DNA of 64,000 nucleotides from SIG299 sp051880375 (GCA_051880375.1 JBJENV010000060.1:1-64000); one strand, 5' to 3'; positions 18,147 to 26,624 are shown, numbered from the stretch's first letter. Numbers and translations are program-made. Notes: generated by a model from the sequence alone, not told the origin.

Positions 18147-18248
18147 AAAGGAGAGTCCTGCCAACAAGTGGACATAAAAAAAGCGTTAGTGTCGCTACGG
18201 TGATGCTACATTCAAGGACTATGGTAACATAGTCCTTGAAATATTTTT
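18147..18248 (+). ncRNA. Candidate type III antitoxin RNA (ToxI-like)
   Basis: A ~100-nt untranslated leader lies between a promoter and a terminator, directly upstream of a ToxN-family toxin: the gene order of type III toxin-antitoxin loci, in which the RNA folds into pseudoknots that bind and inhibit the toxin. The stretch has short complementary blocks, such as GTCC (18155-18158) with GGAC and AGCG with CGCT around 18182-18196. It also has a near-repeat GTGTCGCTAC (18189-18198)/GTGATGCTAC (18200-18209). It lacks the obvious 35-45-nt tandem repeats found in known ToxI, AntiQ and CptI RNAs, so there may be only one antitoxin unit. The RNA function is inferred from position; exact ends are unknown. 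Confidence 0.6.
18211..18247 (+). terminator. Terminator between antitoxin RNA and toxin gene
   Basis: Perfect 13-bp stem (18211-18223 with 18228-18240), GTAA tetraloop, then ATATTTTT. In type III loci such a leaky terminator sets the excess of antitoxin RNA over toxin mRNA. Confidence 0.85.
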
Positions 18249-18261
18249 ACGGGAGAATTAT

Positions 18262-18822
18262 ATGACAAACTCACTATTAGAGGTTTATCGAATAGATATG
18301 AAGTACATCAGAAACTTACATAGTATAGATGACAGGGTGCTGTCTGTATCTCCACAGATAGGAAAGGATGAGCGACCATTCCTCGGGGTGATTATTGTGT
18401 GCAATAAGCACAAATACTGTATACCTTTGTCAAAACCTAAGAAAAAGCACGAAAAAATGCGAGATAAAATAGATTTTAAGAGAATTTTATATAACGATAC
18501 ATTAATAGGTGTTTTGAATTTTAATCTTATGATACCTGTTGAAGAGGCACAGATACAACGAATTGATACTATAGTACGTAAACATGACAATGCGGATACA
18601 AGAAAGAAAAAAGAGCTTTTAATCAAAGAACTTGAATGGTGCAACGAACATTCTAGGGATTTGATGAATACAGCGAATGTTTTATATCAAACATATATAT
18701 CAGGTGTGAAGTTTTCTGCCAGAGAACGGTGCTTGGATTTTAAAAAAATGGAATTAGAATGTAAGCGATATAACGAAAAACTACATAAAACTAATGTTAA
18801 GAATGAAACAAAAGACAATTAA
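18262..18822 (+). CDS. toxN: Type III toxin-antitoxin endoribonuclease, ToxN/AbiQ family
   Basis: Protein of 186 residues aligning by eye along its length with ToxN. It has YRIDMKYIRNLHSIDDRV (9-26), PFLGVIIVCNKHKYCIPLSK (39-58), the PKKKH block (59-63), GVLNFNLMIPVEEAQI (83-98) and a C-terminal LIKELEWCNEHSRDLMNTA helix like that of ToxN. The family is a sequence-specific endoribonuclease that also processes its own antitoxin RNA; several members abort phage infection. Compared with ToxN, the active-site Thr-Ser-Pro-Lys appears as Ser57-Lys58-Pro59-Lys60, keeping the Pro and Lys. GGGAG lies 7 bp before the ATG. The gene is AT-richer than its neighbours and sits between unrelated genes, suggesting acquisition. 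Confidence 0.88.
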   Translation: MTNSLLEVYRIDMKYIRNLHSIDDRVLSVSPQIGKDERPFLGVIIVCNKHKYCIPLSKPKKKHEKMRDKIDFKRILYNDTLIGVLNFNLMIPVEEAQIQRIDTIVRKHDNADTRKKKELLIKELEWCNEHSRDLMNTANVLYQTYISGVKFSARERCLDFKKMELECKRYNEKLHKTNVKNETKDN

Positions 18823-18848
18823 CTATGATAGAAGCATCGCGTATACAG

Positions 18849-18901
18849 AATGAAAAGCAGCTTCGAGATCCGTTGTACGCATCTCGAAGCTGCTTTTCAT
18901 T
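18849..18901. terminator. Long bidirectional hairpin terminator after toxN
   Basis: Perfect 21-bp stem (18849-18869 with 18881-18901) with an 11-nt loop lies between convergent genes (toxN on plus, ABC permease on minus). An outer CATCGC/GCGATG pair may extend it. The flanking T tract is short, but stem strength favours termination in both directions. Confidence 0.7.
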
Positions 18902-18916
18902 TATTATGCGATGTTT

Positions 18917-20977
18917 CTAATTCTTTTCTTTCGCACCACTTACAATCGAATAGTACACATTGGACGTGATGCGGTATACCAGTGTGTAAAATACGGCAAA
19001 AATCAGGACGCTGATGCAGGCGGTGGCAACTAAGAGCGGCAGGTCACGCAGGTTGAAGAGCAGTAACAACTTGTGAATCATCGGGAAGGCAAACGCAAGG
19101 TGGATGACTGCGGTAATAAGCGGCAGGAAAAATACTGTGAGCATCTGCGAGTTGATGCTTTTGCGGATATCCTTTTTTGTCATTCCGACCTTCTGCATAA
19201 TTTCAAAGCGGGCCTGGTCTTCATAGCCTTCCGAAATCTGCTTGTAGTAAATCATCAGTACCGTGGCAGACAGGAAAACCAGGCTGAGCATGATGCCGAG
19301 GAAAAAGATGCTTCCGTAGGTACCGTAAAAATCCTCCCGGTTGGCTTCCAGACTTTCGCAGCTGTACGAATAGCCATGTTCCGGTACCATCATGTATTCG
19401 CGGATGCTGCTGTAAATCTGTATCCAAAGCGCAATCTGTTCGGAAGGAGCGGCATCGGTATCAAAGCCGTAATTCCAGTGAATTAGCAGAATGCGGTCGC
19501 CGTTAAAGTCCTCAAGAGAAAGGAGGGGCTTCAGACATTCCGTCAAATCCGGCACGATAAGGACCATCGAAGGAATGAGAGACATTGCCATATCACCGCT
19601 TGTTACAAAATCTTCTGCAAAGCCTGCAATTTCAAAGCATGTTCCGTTCTTTATCGTCAGTGTATCATAAGGATAGTCACAGCGTACAAGAAAAAGTAAT
19701 GTCTGATTCTCTTTTAACTGTAGGGAGGTTCCCATCAGGCTGTTATAGTCTGAGAGCGGCACAAAGTAAATTTGACGAAGCTGGTCATAGGTATCCAATT
19801 GGAATGTCGAATCGGCAGCACGTACTGTTTCGGTATCTGTCACCAGTTCATCTCCCTGTAACAGTCCGGTCAGCGTAGACCACCGGTAATTGCTTACGTT
19901 TTTCGGAGAAATACCCGCTTCAGAAAGAAGAGAGGAAATTTCTTTCTGAAGTCCGGCAAACGTCGACTCTGTCGTGTCTTCTAAAGGATTCAGAGCAATG
20001 CTTATGTTAATATCCTTTGGATAACGCGTACGCAGGCTGCTCTCCGTGCCAAAATAGAGACAGGCGGAGCCGGTAATCATGACAAGCACCATCGTTCCGA
20101 GAATGCAGATGGAAGCAAGACCGGCGCCGTTGCGTTTCATACGGTATACCATAGAGGAAACCGATACAAAATGCTTTGCTTTATAGTAATAGTTCTTTTT
20201 CTTCTGAAGAATCCGGCACAAAAGCACGGAGCCGGAAATAAAGAGCAGATAGGTTGCTACAATGACCATGATGACTGCGACAAAGAACCAGACTAAAGCA
20301 GAGAGCGGTGACTGTATCGAAACCGCAATATAGTAGGCGGCAGCTAAAAGGACAAGGCCAAAAAGTCCGAACAGCCAGTTCGCCTTCGGCGGCTTTTCAC
20401 CGGAATTCTCACTTCGTAACAGTGTAATCGGATTTGCTGTATGAATCTGTCTTAAGGTGTTGAAATAGAGCAGTACCGACAGAATACAGAATAAAAGTAC
20501 CGTATTCCTGATGGATGTCATGGAAACCGATAAGCTGTAATTTACCTCCGCATGTAACATATTAATCAGTCCGAGTTCTGCAAGCTTGGAGAAGGTTATC
20601 CCAGCAAACAGGCCGACAAACAGAGCGGCTGCTGTAATCATGACGGTTTCCCAAAACAGAACAATGCCGATGTTTTTCTTGCCCATACCAAGGATATTAT
20701 ATAATCCGAATTCTTTTTTCCTCCGGCGGATTAAAAAGGAATTCGTATAAAAGAGGAACAGAGCGGAAAATACCGCAAGTACATAGCTTCCCAGGGCCAG
20801 TACTACCTGTACGCTATCGCTGCCGGGCAGATAAAGAAGCAGCGGATTGCCGGATAGAAAAGAAAAAATATAATACATCAGTACCATTCCAATCCAGGTA
20901 AAAAGATAAGGAACATACAGCTGCTTATTCTTTCGGATGCCGAGCAGGGCAAGCTTCGGATAAAACTCAAATTTCAT
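18917..20977 (-). CDS. Bce-type ABC transporter permease (FtsX family)
   Basis: Permease of 686 residues with the BceB layout. The N-terminal helix is followed by the FtsX-like block (SVQVVLALGSYVLAVFSALF, RRRKKEFGLYNILGMGKKNI), several further helices, and a large extracellular domain at ~310-535. Four C-terminal helices include the second FtsX unit (RFEIMQKVGMTKKDIRKSI). BceAB-type transporters detach bacitracin-like and lantibiotic peptides from lipid II-cycle targets and pass flux information to the sensor kinase. The gene overlaps the ATPase gene by 4 bp, and the kinase and regulator lie upstream in the same direction, making a complete module. The peptide specificity is not deducible. 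Confidence 0.92.
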   Translation of the reverse strand: MKFEFYPKLALLGIRKNKQLYVPYLFTWIGMVLMYYIFSFLSGNPLLLYLPGSDSVQVVLALGSYVLAVFSALFLFYTNSFLIRRRKKEFGLYNILGMGKKNIGIVLFWETVMITAAALFVGLFAGITFSKLAELGLINMLHAEVNYSLSVSMTSIRNTVLLFCILSVLLYFNTLRQIHTANPITLLRSENSGEKPPKANWLFGLFGLVLLAAAYYIAVSIQSPLSALVWFFVAVIMVIVATYLLFISGSVLLCRILQKKKNYYYKAKHFVSVSSMVYRMKRNGAGLASICILGTMVLVMITGSACLYFGTESSLRTRYPKDINISIALNPLEDTTESTFAGLQKEISSLLSEAGISPKNVSNYRWSTLTGLLQGDELVTDTETVRAADSTFQLDTYDQLRQIYFVPLSDYNSLMGTSLQLKENQTLLFLVRCDYPYDTLTIKNGTCFEIAGFAEDFVTSGDMAMSLIPSMVLIVPDLTECLKPLLSLEDFNGDRILLIHWNYGFDTDAAPSEQIALWIQIYSSIREYMMVPEHGYSYSCESLEANREDFYGTYGSIFFLGIMLSLVFLSATVLMIYYKQISEGYEDQARFEIMQKVGMTKKDIRKSINSQMLTVFFLPLITAVIHLAFAFPMIHKLLLLFNLRDLPLLVATACISVLIFAVFYTLVYRITSNVYYSIVSGAKEKN

Positions 20978-21738
20978 TTTGCATCACCACCCATCGCAAG
21001 CCTGGTCAGTGTATCGGAAATCATCTGGTACAGCTGTTCGTTTGTATTGCTGCCGCGGTAAATCTGATGAAATACCTCGCCGTCTTTGATAAACAGCACA
21101 CGTCCGGCATGGCTGGCAGCCTTAACCGAGTGGGTTACCATCAGAATCGTTTGTCCTCCGGCGTTGATTGCTCCGAACAGTTCCAGCAGTTCCGTTGTCG
21201 ACTTGGAGTCCAGAGCACCGGTCGGTTCGTCTGCCAAAAGCAGCTTTGGCGAGGTGATGAGTGCACGGGCAACGGCGGCACGTTGTTTTTGTCCGCCGGA
21301 TACCTCGTAAGGATATTTTTTTAACAGCTCCGAAATGCCAAGCTGTGCGGCAAGCGGAGTTAAGCGCGCTCTCATTTCTGCATAGGTTTTTCCTGCAAGG
21401 ACAAGCGGAAGATAAATATTGTCCTCCAGTGTAAAGGTATCTAAAAGATTGAAATCCTGAAAGACAAAGCCTAAGTTATCCCTGCGGAAGGCAGCAATCT
21501 TTGCTTCCTTAATTTTTGTAATATCCTGTCCGGCTAACAGAATACTGCCGGACGTCGGCTTGTCGAGGGCAGCCAAAAGATTGAGCAGGGTGGTTTTTCC
21601 GGAACCGGATTCGCCCATAATGGCGACATATTCTCCCTCCTCCACGCAAAAAGAAACCTGCTTCAGTGCTTCGACTTTATTCCCGCCCAGGCGGGTGGTG
21701 TAAACTTTTTTTAATTCGTTTGCTTCTAACATACTCAT
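20974..21738 (-). CDS. Bce-type ABC transporter ATP-binding protein
   Basis: ATPase of 254 residues. Walker A GESGSGKTT, Q-loop (FVFQDFNLLD), signature VSGGQKQRAAVARAL, Walker B LLLADEPTGALD and the switch His (MVTHS) are all intact. The KPTSGSILLAGQDI region is typical of the MacB/BceA subfamily. ATG at 21738 is chosen because ACAGGAGG lies 10 bp upstream; a longer in-frame version starting at 21855 lacks this. It partners with the overlapping permease gene and with the two-component system upstream. Confidence 0.93.
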   Translation of the reverse strand: MSMLEANELKKVYTTRLGGNKVEALKQVSFCVEEGEYVAIMGESGSGKTTLLNLLAALDKPTSGSILLAGQDITKIKEAKIAAFRRDNLGFVFQDFNLLDTFTLEDNIYLPLVLAGKTYAEMRARLTPLAAQLGISELLKKYPYEVSGGQKQRAAVARALITSPKLLLADEPTGALDSKSTTELLELFGAINAGGQTILMVTHSVKAASHAGRVLFIKDGEVFHQIYRGSNTNEQLYQMISDTLTRLAMGGDAK

Positions 21739-21811
21739 CGTAAGAAGTCCTCCTGTTTCATTTTCTGCGCTTATTGTAACAGAAAGAGGAACTGCAATGC
21801 CATGCAATCGG

Positions 21812-21848
21812 CTTACAATTCCTCCGGTAAATCTAACGTTTTTGTAAG
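21812..21848. promoter_or_regulatory. Inverted repeat upstream of the Bce ABC genes, candidate regulator site
   Basis: CTTACAA at 21812-21818 and TTGTAAG at 21842-21848 form inverted arms 23 bp apart, ending ~74 bp upstream of the ATPase start and inside/next to the 3' end of the kinase gene. BceR-like regulators bind inverted repeats upstream of their ABC genes, so this is a plausible operator. The assignment is by position and symmetry only. Confidence 0.45.
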
Positions 21849-21851
21849 AAA

Positions 21852-22841
21852 TCATTCAATGTCTGTGTTCTGTTGGTTCAGGCAGATGCGGATGGTAGTG
21901 CCGACATCCGGCAAAGATTCTGCCGTAATGGAATGTCCGAGATTTTTGCAGATTCTTTTGCAAAGATACAGCCCGATGCCGCTGGAAGTTTTATCTGCAC
22001 GTCCGTTATAGCCGGTATAACCTTTTTCAAAGATGCGCGGCAAATCCTCCTTCGCAATGCCGATACCGGTGTCACTGATGCAAAGTACATCCGGCTGCTC
22101 CAGACGGATGGTAATGCTACCGGAAGAAGTATATTTTAAGGCGTTGGACAAGACCTGCTCAATCACAAAGGAGAGCCACTTTTCGTCGGTTATGACAGTG
22201 GTATGAAGCGGCTCGTAGTTCAGCCGGAGCTTTTTTAAAATAAATTCTCCCGAAAACTTTTTCACCGACTGCCGGATGAGGGTATCGAGGTCACAGCTTC
22301 GAAACACGTAGTCCGTAGTTTCGGAATCCAGACGGATGAACATCAGTACCATTTCCACATACTGCTCAATTCGGAATAAATCTGCCGAGAGCGTACGGGA
22401 AAGGGCGGAATCCTCGTTCTGCAGGTGCAGACGCATGGAGGAAATCGGCGTTTTAATCTGATGTGCCCAGGCAGTGTAGTAGTCCGTCATATTGTTGTAT
22501 CTGGAAGCCATACGAGCGGTCATTCGCTGTTGCTCGTTAAGCAGCCGGTAGATGATTGCCCGGTAGTCCTCATCTGTAATACCCGGGAAGACAGGAAGCT
22601 GTTCGAGCAGTTCCGGAAACAGCCTTTGAAACTCGGTAAGCTGTTTATGCTTCTTTTTGGCAAGGCAAAAGTCTGCCGCAAAAAAGCAGACGCCGATCAG
22701 ACCGCAGAGCAGAATAGGATAAGCCACGGCCCCAAGCGGAAGATGATACAGCAGAAAAGAAACGGACAACAGAAAACAGAAGCAAACATAAAAAATAAGG
22801 GTAAGCTTTTTTTCTTTCAGATAGGAAATAAAAAACTTCAT
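21852..22841 (-). CDS. Sensor histidine kinase, intramembrane-sensing BceS type
   Basis: Kinase of 329 residues. Two N-terminal membrane helices (about 14-32 and 37-60) are separated by almost no extracellular loop, the hallmark of intramembrane-sensing kinases that listen to a BceAB transporter. The H-box is AWAHQIKTPISSM with phosphoacceptor His127. The N-box (QVLSNALKYTSSG), G1 (ISDTGIGIAKEDL) and G2 (SSGIGLYLCKRI) motifs are present. It is 15 bp downstream of the response-regulator gene and upstream of its ABC transporter genes. Confidence 0.93.
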   Translation of the reverse strand: MKFFISYLKEKKLTLIFYVCFCFLLSVSFLLYHLPLGAVAYPILLCGLIGVCFFAADFCLAKKKHKQLTEFQRLFPELLEQLPVFPGITDEDYRAIIYRLLNEQQRMTARMASRYNNMTDYYTAWAHQIKTPISSMRLHLQNEDSALSRTLSADLFRIEQYVEMVLMFIRLDSETTDYVFRSCDLDTLIRQSVKKFSGEFILKKLRLNYEPLHTTVITDEKWLSFVIEQVLSNALKYTSSGSITIRLEQPDVLCISDTGIGIAKEDLPRIFEKGYTGYNGRADKTSSGIGLYLCKRICKNLGHSITAESLPDVGTTIRICLNQQNTDIE

Positions 22842-22856
22842 AGGAGTCTCCTTTGC

Positions 22857-23528
22857 TTACGGGATGAGATAACCGACACCGAATCTGGTCGTGATAAAGT
22901 CGGTTAAGCCGGCAGCATCTAACTTCTTTCGAAGACGTCCGACATTAACCGACAGGGTGTTTTCATCCACAAAGCTGTCTGTCTTCCACAGAATCTCCAT
23001 GAGCTTTTCGCGGCTGACTACCTTGCTCTTGTTCTGCATCAGAGTGAGCAGAATCAGGTATTCGTTCTTTGTCAGGGGAATTTTTGCATCCTGATAGGAC
23101 AGAGAATGCTCGCCGGTATGAAGCAATGCACCGCGGTGCTCCAGTATCGGGACGGAGGAAGCAAAATCGTAGGTGCGGCGCAGCATGGCCTGAATTTTTG
23201 CCATCAGCACGTTCTGGTCGAACGGCTTTGCGATAAAGTCATCCGCACCGAGGTTCATTGCCATAATAATATTCATGTTGTCGGAAGCAGAGGAGAGAAA
23301 AATCACCGGAACTCTGGATACCTTGCGGATTTCACTGCACCAGTGATAACCGTTAAAGAACGGCAGGGAAATATCAAGCAGGACCAGATGCGGGTCAAAT
23401 TCCGCGAACTCCGTAAGAACATTCCGAAAGTTCTGTACACAGTGAACCGAAAGCTCCCAAAGCTCAGCCTGTGCCTTGACTGCCGAAGCAATGCCGGCAT
23501 CATCCTCTACAATCAGTATTCGATACAT
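22857..23528 (-). CDS. OmpR-family response regulator, BceR type
   Basis: Regulator of 223 residues. The receiver domain has the acidic pair at residues 8-10 (VEDD), phosphoacceptor Asp52 (LLDISLPFFNG) and conserved Lys near 101 (AKPFD). A C-terminal winged-helix domain (~125-223) includes LTKNEYLILLTLMQNKSKVV and VNVGRLRKKLDA. It heads the module regulator-kinase-ATPase-permease. It should activate the ABC genes on cell-envelope peptide stress. Confidence 0.94.
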   Translation of the reverse strand: MYRILIVEDDAGIASAVKAQAELWELSVHCVQNFRNVLTEFAEFDPHLVLLDISLPFFNGYHWCSEIRKVSRVPVIFLSSASDNMNIIMAMNLGADDFIAKPFDQNVLMAKIQAMLRRTYDFASSVPILEHRGALLHTGEHSLSYQDAKIPLTKNEYLILLTLMQNKSKVVSREKLMEILWKTDSFVDENTLSVNVGRLRKKLDAAGLTDFITTRFGVGYLIP

Positions 23529-23548
23529 AGCAACCTCCGTTTTGAAAG

Positions 23549-23587
23549 TAAAAAGGGCAGTGGGGACAGTTTAAGTCCACACTACCC
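23549..23587 (-). terminator. Terminator between yerC and the Bce regulator gene
   Basis: On the minus strand a stem (arms 23575-23587 and 23555-23567, two mismatches, 7-nt loop) is followed by five T residues. It would separate yerC transcription from the downstream two-component genes or attenuate it. Confidence 0.65.
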
Positions 23588-23614
23588 GGTTGTGCTGATT
23601 CGTAGGAAAAGAAG

Positions 23615-23935
23615 TTACTGTGCCTCTTTTTCCGTGTGATCCGCAGGAAGCGGAGCGATACGCTCAAACACCATATCATAACCGTCATTTCCGTAATTTA
23701 AGGAACGATTGACGCGGCTGATGGTAGCGGTAGAGGCACCGGTCTTTTCTGCAATCTCAAGGTAGGTTTTGTGTGCACGAAGCATTGCGGCGACCTCGAA
23801 ACGCTGAGAGAGAGACAAAAGCTCGTTTACGGTACATATATCATCGAAAAAGGAATAACATTCGTCTTTGCTTTTAAGACTAAGGATAGCGTCAAACAGA
23901 TAGTCGACAGCCGGAGTTTTAATATTCTTGCTCAT
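23615..23935 (-). CDS. YerC/YecD family TrpR-like DNA-binding protein
   Basis: Protein of 106 residues with a TrpR-like helix-turn-helix. The family signature is FFDDICTVNELLSLSQRFEVAAMLR followed by the recognition unit YLEIAEKTGASTATISRVNRSL. Such regulators are common in Firmicutes, but the target is not well defined. ATG at 23935 has AAAGGAGG 9 bp upstream; a longer in-frame start is less likely. It has its own promoter and is separated from the Bce genes by a terminator. Confidence 0.88.
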   Translation of the reverse strand: MSKNIKTPAVDYLFDAILSLKSKDECYSFFDDICTVNELLSLSQRFEVAAMLRAHKTYLEIAEKTGASTATISRVNRSLNYGNDGYDMVFERIAPLPADHTEKEAQ

Positions 23936-23966
23936 TTTTATCGACCTCCTTTCTTCATACGGTGAC

Positions 23967-23995
23967 ATTTTACCACTATAACGGACTAAAGTAAA
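23967..23995 (-). promoter_or_regulatory. Promoter for the yerC-like gene
   Basis: On the minus strand TTTACT (23990-23995), 17-bp spacer, TAAAAT (23967-23972). Confidence 0.7.
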
Positions 23996-24114
23996 GCTTT
24001 TTTTTGCAAATTTTCAAAAAATTATAATGAAGGAAAAAGGTACTGGACTTTTTCACTGCAATGAGGTAAACTATCCGAAAAGGATACTGCCGGAAAGGAT
24101 AGGAGAGAAAACGT

Positions 24115-24999
24115 ATGTATAAAATCGTAAAGAAAAAGCTGCTGGCTCCGAATATTGTGCTCATGGAGGTAAAGGCACCCCGGACAGCAAAGAGCTGTCT
24201 GCCGGGACAGTTTGTCATTGTAAAGGCGGATGAAAAGGGAGAGCGGATTCCGCTTACTGTCTGCGACTATGACAGAGAGGCAGAAACGGTTACTATTGTA
24301 TTTCAGACGGTCGGAAATTCCACAAAGCTGATGGCGGAGTATGAGGTCGGGGATTCGTTCCGTGACTTTGTCGGACCGCTCGGTTGTAAATCCGATTTAA
24401 TAGAGGAGCCGATAGAGGAGTTAAAGAAAAAGAAGCTTCTGTTTATTGCAGGAGGCGTCGGAACGGCTCCGGTTTATCCGCAGGTAAAGTGGCTGCATGA
24501 GCAGGGCATATCGGCGGACTGTATTATCGGTGCAAGGAATAAAGACCTGATTATTTTAGAAGAAGAAATGAAGCAGGTGGCAGGCGAAGTGTTTGTCTGT
24601 ACGGATGACGGCTCCTACGGAAGGAAAGGAAATGTCAACGACTGCTTAAAGTATCTGGTGAACGAGCGGGGAAAGCAGTACGACCATATTGTTGCCATCG
24701 GACCGCTTGTGATGATGAAGTTTGTCTGCCTGCTTACAAAGGAGCTTGGCATTAAAACGGTGGTCAGCATGAACCCGATTATGGTAGACGGTACGGGAAT
24801 GTGCGGTGCGTGCCGTCTGACGGTCGGAAATGAGATTAAGTTTGCCTGTGTGGACGGACCGGAGTTTGACGGACATCTTGTGAACTTTGACGAAGCAATG
24901 AAGCGCCAGCAGCTGTATAAAACAGAAGAGGGCAGGGCAATCCTGAGAGCAAAGGAAGGAAACACCCACCACGGCGGCTGCGGTCATTGTGAAGGATAA
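24115..24999 (+). CDS. nfnA: NADH-dependent ferredoxin:NADP+ oxidoreductase subunit A
   Basis: Protein of 294 residues, a FAD/NAD-binding ferredoxin reductase-like subunit. An N-terminal FAD-binding beta barrel (RIPLTVCDYD) is followed by a nucleotide-binding domain with IAGGVGTAPVYPQ (~111-123). A C-terminal [2Fe-2S] site lies in GTGMCGACR and FACVDGPEFD (Cys230, Cys233, Cys245). Together with the downstream NfnB it catalyses electron-bifurcating NADPH/ferredoxin/NAD+ transhydrogenation, typical of anaerobic Clostridia. Adjacency (29 bp) to the GltA-like subunit supports NfnA over a stand-alone dihydroorotate dehydrogenase electron-transfer subunit. Confidence 0.88.
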   Translation: MYKIVKKKLLAPNIVLMEVKAPRTAKSCLPGQFVIVKADEKGERIPLTVCDYDREAETVTIVFQTVGNSTKLMAEYEVGDSFRDFVGPLGCKSDLIEEPIEELKKKKLLFIAGGVGTAPVYPQVKWLHEQGISADCIIGARNKDLIILEEEMKQVAGEVFVCTDDGSYGRKGNVNDCLKYLVNERGKQYDHIVAIGPLVMMKFVCLLTKELGIKTVVSMNPIMVDGTGMCGACRLTVGNEIKFACVDGPEFDGHLVNFDEAMKRQQLYKTEEGRAILRAKEGNTHHGGCGHCEG

Positions 25000-25028
25000 A
25001 AAGACAGAAGGAAAGGAACAAAAACAAT

Positions 25029-26414
25029 ATGGCAGATCAATTACATAGAGTTCCGGTCAAGGAGCAGGAAGCTCTTGTACGGGCAAAAAATTTCAAGGAA
25101 GTATGTTTGGGCTACAGCGCGGAAGAAGCAGTGGAAGAGGCTTCTCGCTGCTTAAAGTGTAAAAATCCGCAGTGTCAGACGGGATGTCCGGTAGGAATCG
25201 ATATTCCGGGCTTTATCCGTGAGGTGGAGGCAGGAAATTTTGAGGGTGCTTATGAGGTCATCAGCAAGTATTCCGCACTTCCTGCGGTCTGCGGACGTGT
25301 CTGCCCGCAGGAGTCACAATGCGAGGCAAAGTGCATCCGCGGCATCAAGGGAGAAGCCGTTTCCATCGGAAAACTGGAACGCTTTGTGGCGGACTGGGCA
25401 AGGGAAAACGGTGTAAAGCCTAAGAAACCGGCAGAAAGAAAAGGAAAGAAGGTAGCGGTTATCGGGTCGGGTCCTGCCGGGCTGACCTGTGCAGGTGACC
25501 TTGCAAAGCTTGGCTATGATGTGACGATTTTTGAAGCACTGCATGAAGCCGGCGGCGTACTCGTTTACGGTATTCCGGAATTCCGTCTTCCAAAGGATAC
25601 GGTCGTAAAGGCAGAAATTGAAAACGTCAAGGCACTCGGCGTTACGATAGAAACCAATGTTGTTGTCGGAAAATCCGTCACGATAGACGAGCTGCTGAAC
25701 GAAGAAGGTTTTTCGGCAGTATTTATCGGCTCCGGTGCCGGACTTCCGAAATTCATGGGAATACCGGGTGAAAACGCAAACGGCGTATTCTCGGCAAATG
25801 AATTCCTTACAAGAAACAATCTGATGAAGGCATTTGACGATGCTTACGATACACCGATTTTCCGTGGTAAGAGGGTAGCGGTAGTCGGCGGCGGCAACGT
25901 GGCAATGGATGCGGCAAGAACCGCGCTTCGTCTCGGAGCGGAAACCTACATCGTATACCGCAGAAGCGAGGAAGAGCTCCCGGCGCGTGTGGAGGAAGTA
26001 CATCATGCAAAAGAAGAGGGAATTATATTTAAACTCCTCACCAATCCGAAGGAAATCATTGCGGATGAGAACGGCTGGGTAAAGTCGATGATTTGTGTGG
26101 AAATGGAACTTGGAGAGCCGGATACATCGGGCAGAAGGCGTCCGGTAGAAAAGGCCGGTTCGGAGTTTGAACTTCCGGTGGACGCTGTCATCATGTCGCT
26201 CGGAACAAGCCCGAATCCACTGATTTCGTCCACCACGGATGGGCTGGAGTGCAATAAGCACAGATGCATTGTGGCAGACGAAGCAAACGGTCAGACCTCG
26301 CGAGAGGGCGTCTTTGCAGGCGGAGATGCCGTGACCGGTGCGGCAACCGTGATTCTTGCCATGGGTGCGGGAAAGGCTGCGGCAAGGGGAATTGATGAAT
26401 ACCTGAGTAGATAA
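25029..26414 (+). CDS. nfnB: NADPH-dependent subunit NfnB / GltA-like oxidoreductase
   Basis: Protein of 461 residues, homologous to the small subunit of glutamate synthase. The N-terminus binds two [4Fe-4S] clusters (Cys41, 44, 49, 53 and Cys88, 92, 98, 102). The FAD-binding VIGSGPAGLTCAG lies near 146-158, and the NADP-binding VVGGGNVAMDAARTA near 287-301. The C-terminal FAGGDAVTGAATVILAMGAGK is the usual FAD-contacting end. It is usually annotated gltA, but pairing with nfnA indicates the bifurcating NfnAB complex, in the cytoplasm. A terminator follows 50 bp downstream. Confidence 0.9.
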   Translation: MADQLHRVPVKEQEALVRAKNFKEVCLGYSAEEAVEEASRCLKCKNPQCQTGCPVGIDIPGFIREVEAGNFEGAYEVISKYSALPAVCGRVCPQESQCEAKCIRGIKGEAVSIGKLERFVADWARENGVKPKKPAERKGKKVAVIGSGPAGLTCAGDLAKLGYDVTIFEALHEAGGVLVYGIPEFRLPKDTVVKAEIENVKALGVTIETNVVVGKSVTIDELLNEEGFSAVFIGSGAGLPKFMGIPGENANGVFSANEFLTRNNLMKAFDDAYDTPIFRGKRVAVVGGGNVAMDAARTALRLGAETYIVYRRSEEELPARVEEVHHAKEEGIIFKLLTNPKEIIADENGWVKSMICVEMELGEPDTSGRRRPVEKAGSEFELPVDAVIMSLGTSPNPLISSTTDGLECNKHRCIVADEANGQTSREGVFAGGDAVTGAATVILAMGAGKAAARGIDEYLSR

Positions 26415-26463
26415 AGTTGTACAAACTTCACAAAAAGTACAGAGAAATTTTGGTATGTTTCAA

Positions 26464-26495
26464 AGGCATCTGACACTTGAGCAGATGCCTTTTTT
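26464..26495 (+). terminator. Terminator after nfnAB
   Basis: Perfect 9-bp stem (26464-26472 with 26482-26490), 9-nt loop and a run of six T residues. Confidence 0.88.
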
Positions 26496-26505
26496 CTGTT
26501 ATACT
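26477..26505 (+). promoter_or_regulatory. Possible promoter for the DUF5688 gene, overlapping the nfnAB terminator
   Basis: TTGAGC at 26477-26482, 17-bp spacer, TATACT at 26500-26505. The -35 box and spacer lie inside the upstream terminator. It leaves a ~110-nt leader with an imperfect GACCG/CGGTC hairpin near 26553-26581, in which I recognise no known riboswitch. Confidence 0.5.
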
Positions 26506-26624
26506 ATAGACAGTTTTATCAAACAATCCAAATCAGTTATCAGAAGTTTCAGGACCGGCTTCATGGCAGGAGTCTTCGGTCAAATTCCAACAAACAACGA
26601 AAAGAAAAGAAAGGACTTACGCAT

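Noticed and set aside
18147..18248. The leader before toxN as a T-box or metabolite riboswitch
   Set aside because: No T-box motif or known aptamer blocks; the context of a ToxN-family gene explains the structure better.
25314..26261. 315-codon antisense open frame within nfnB
   Set aside because: NfnB cluster and nucleotide motifs are complete on plus; the antisense reading is compositionally noncoding.
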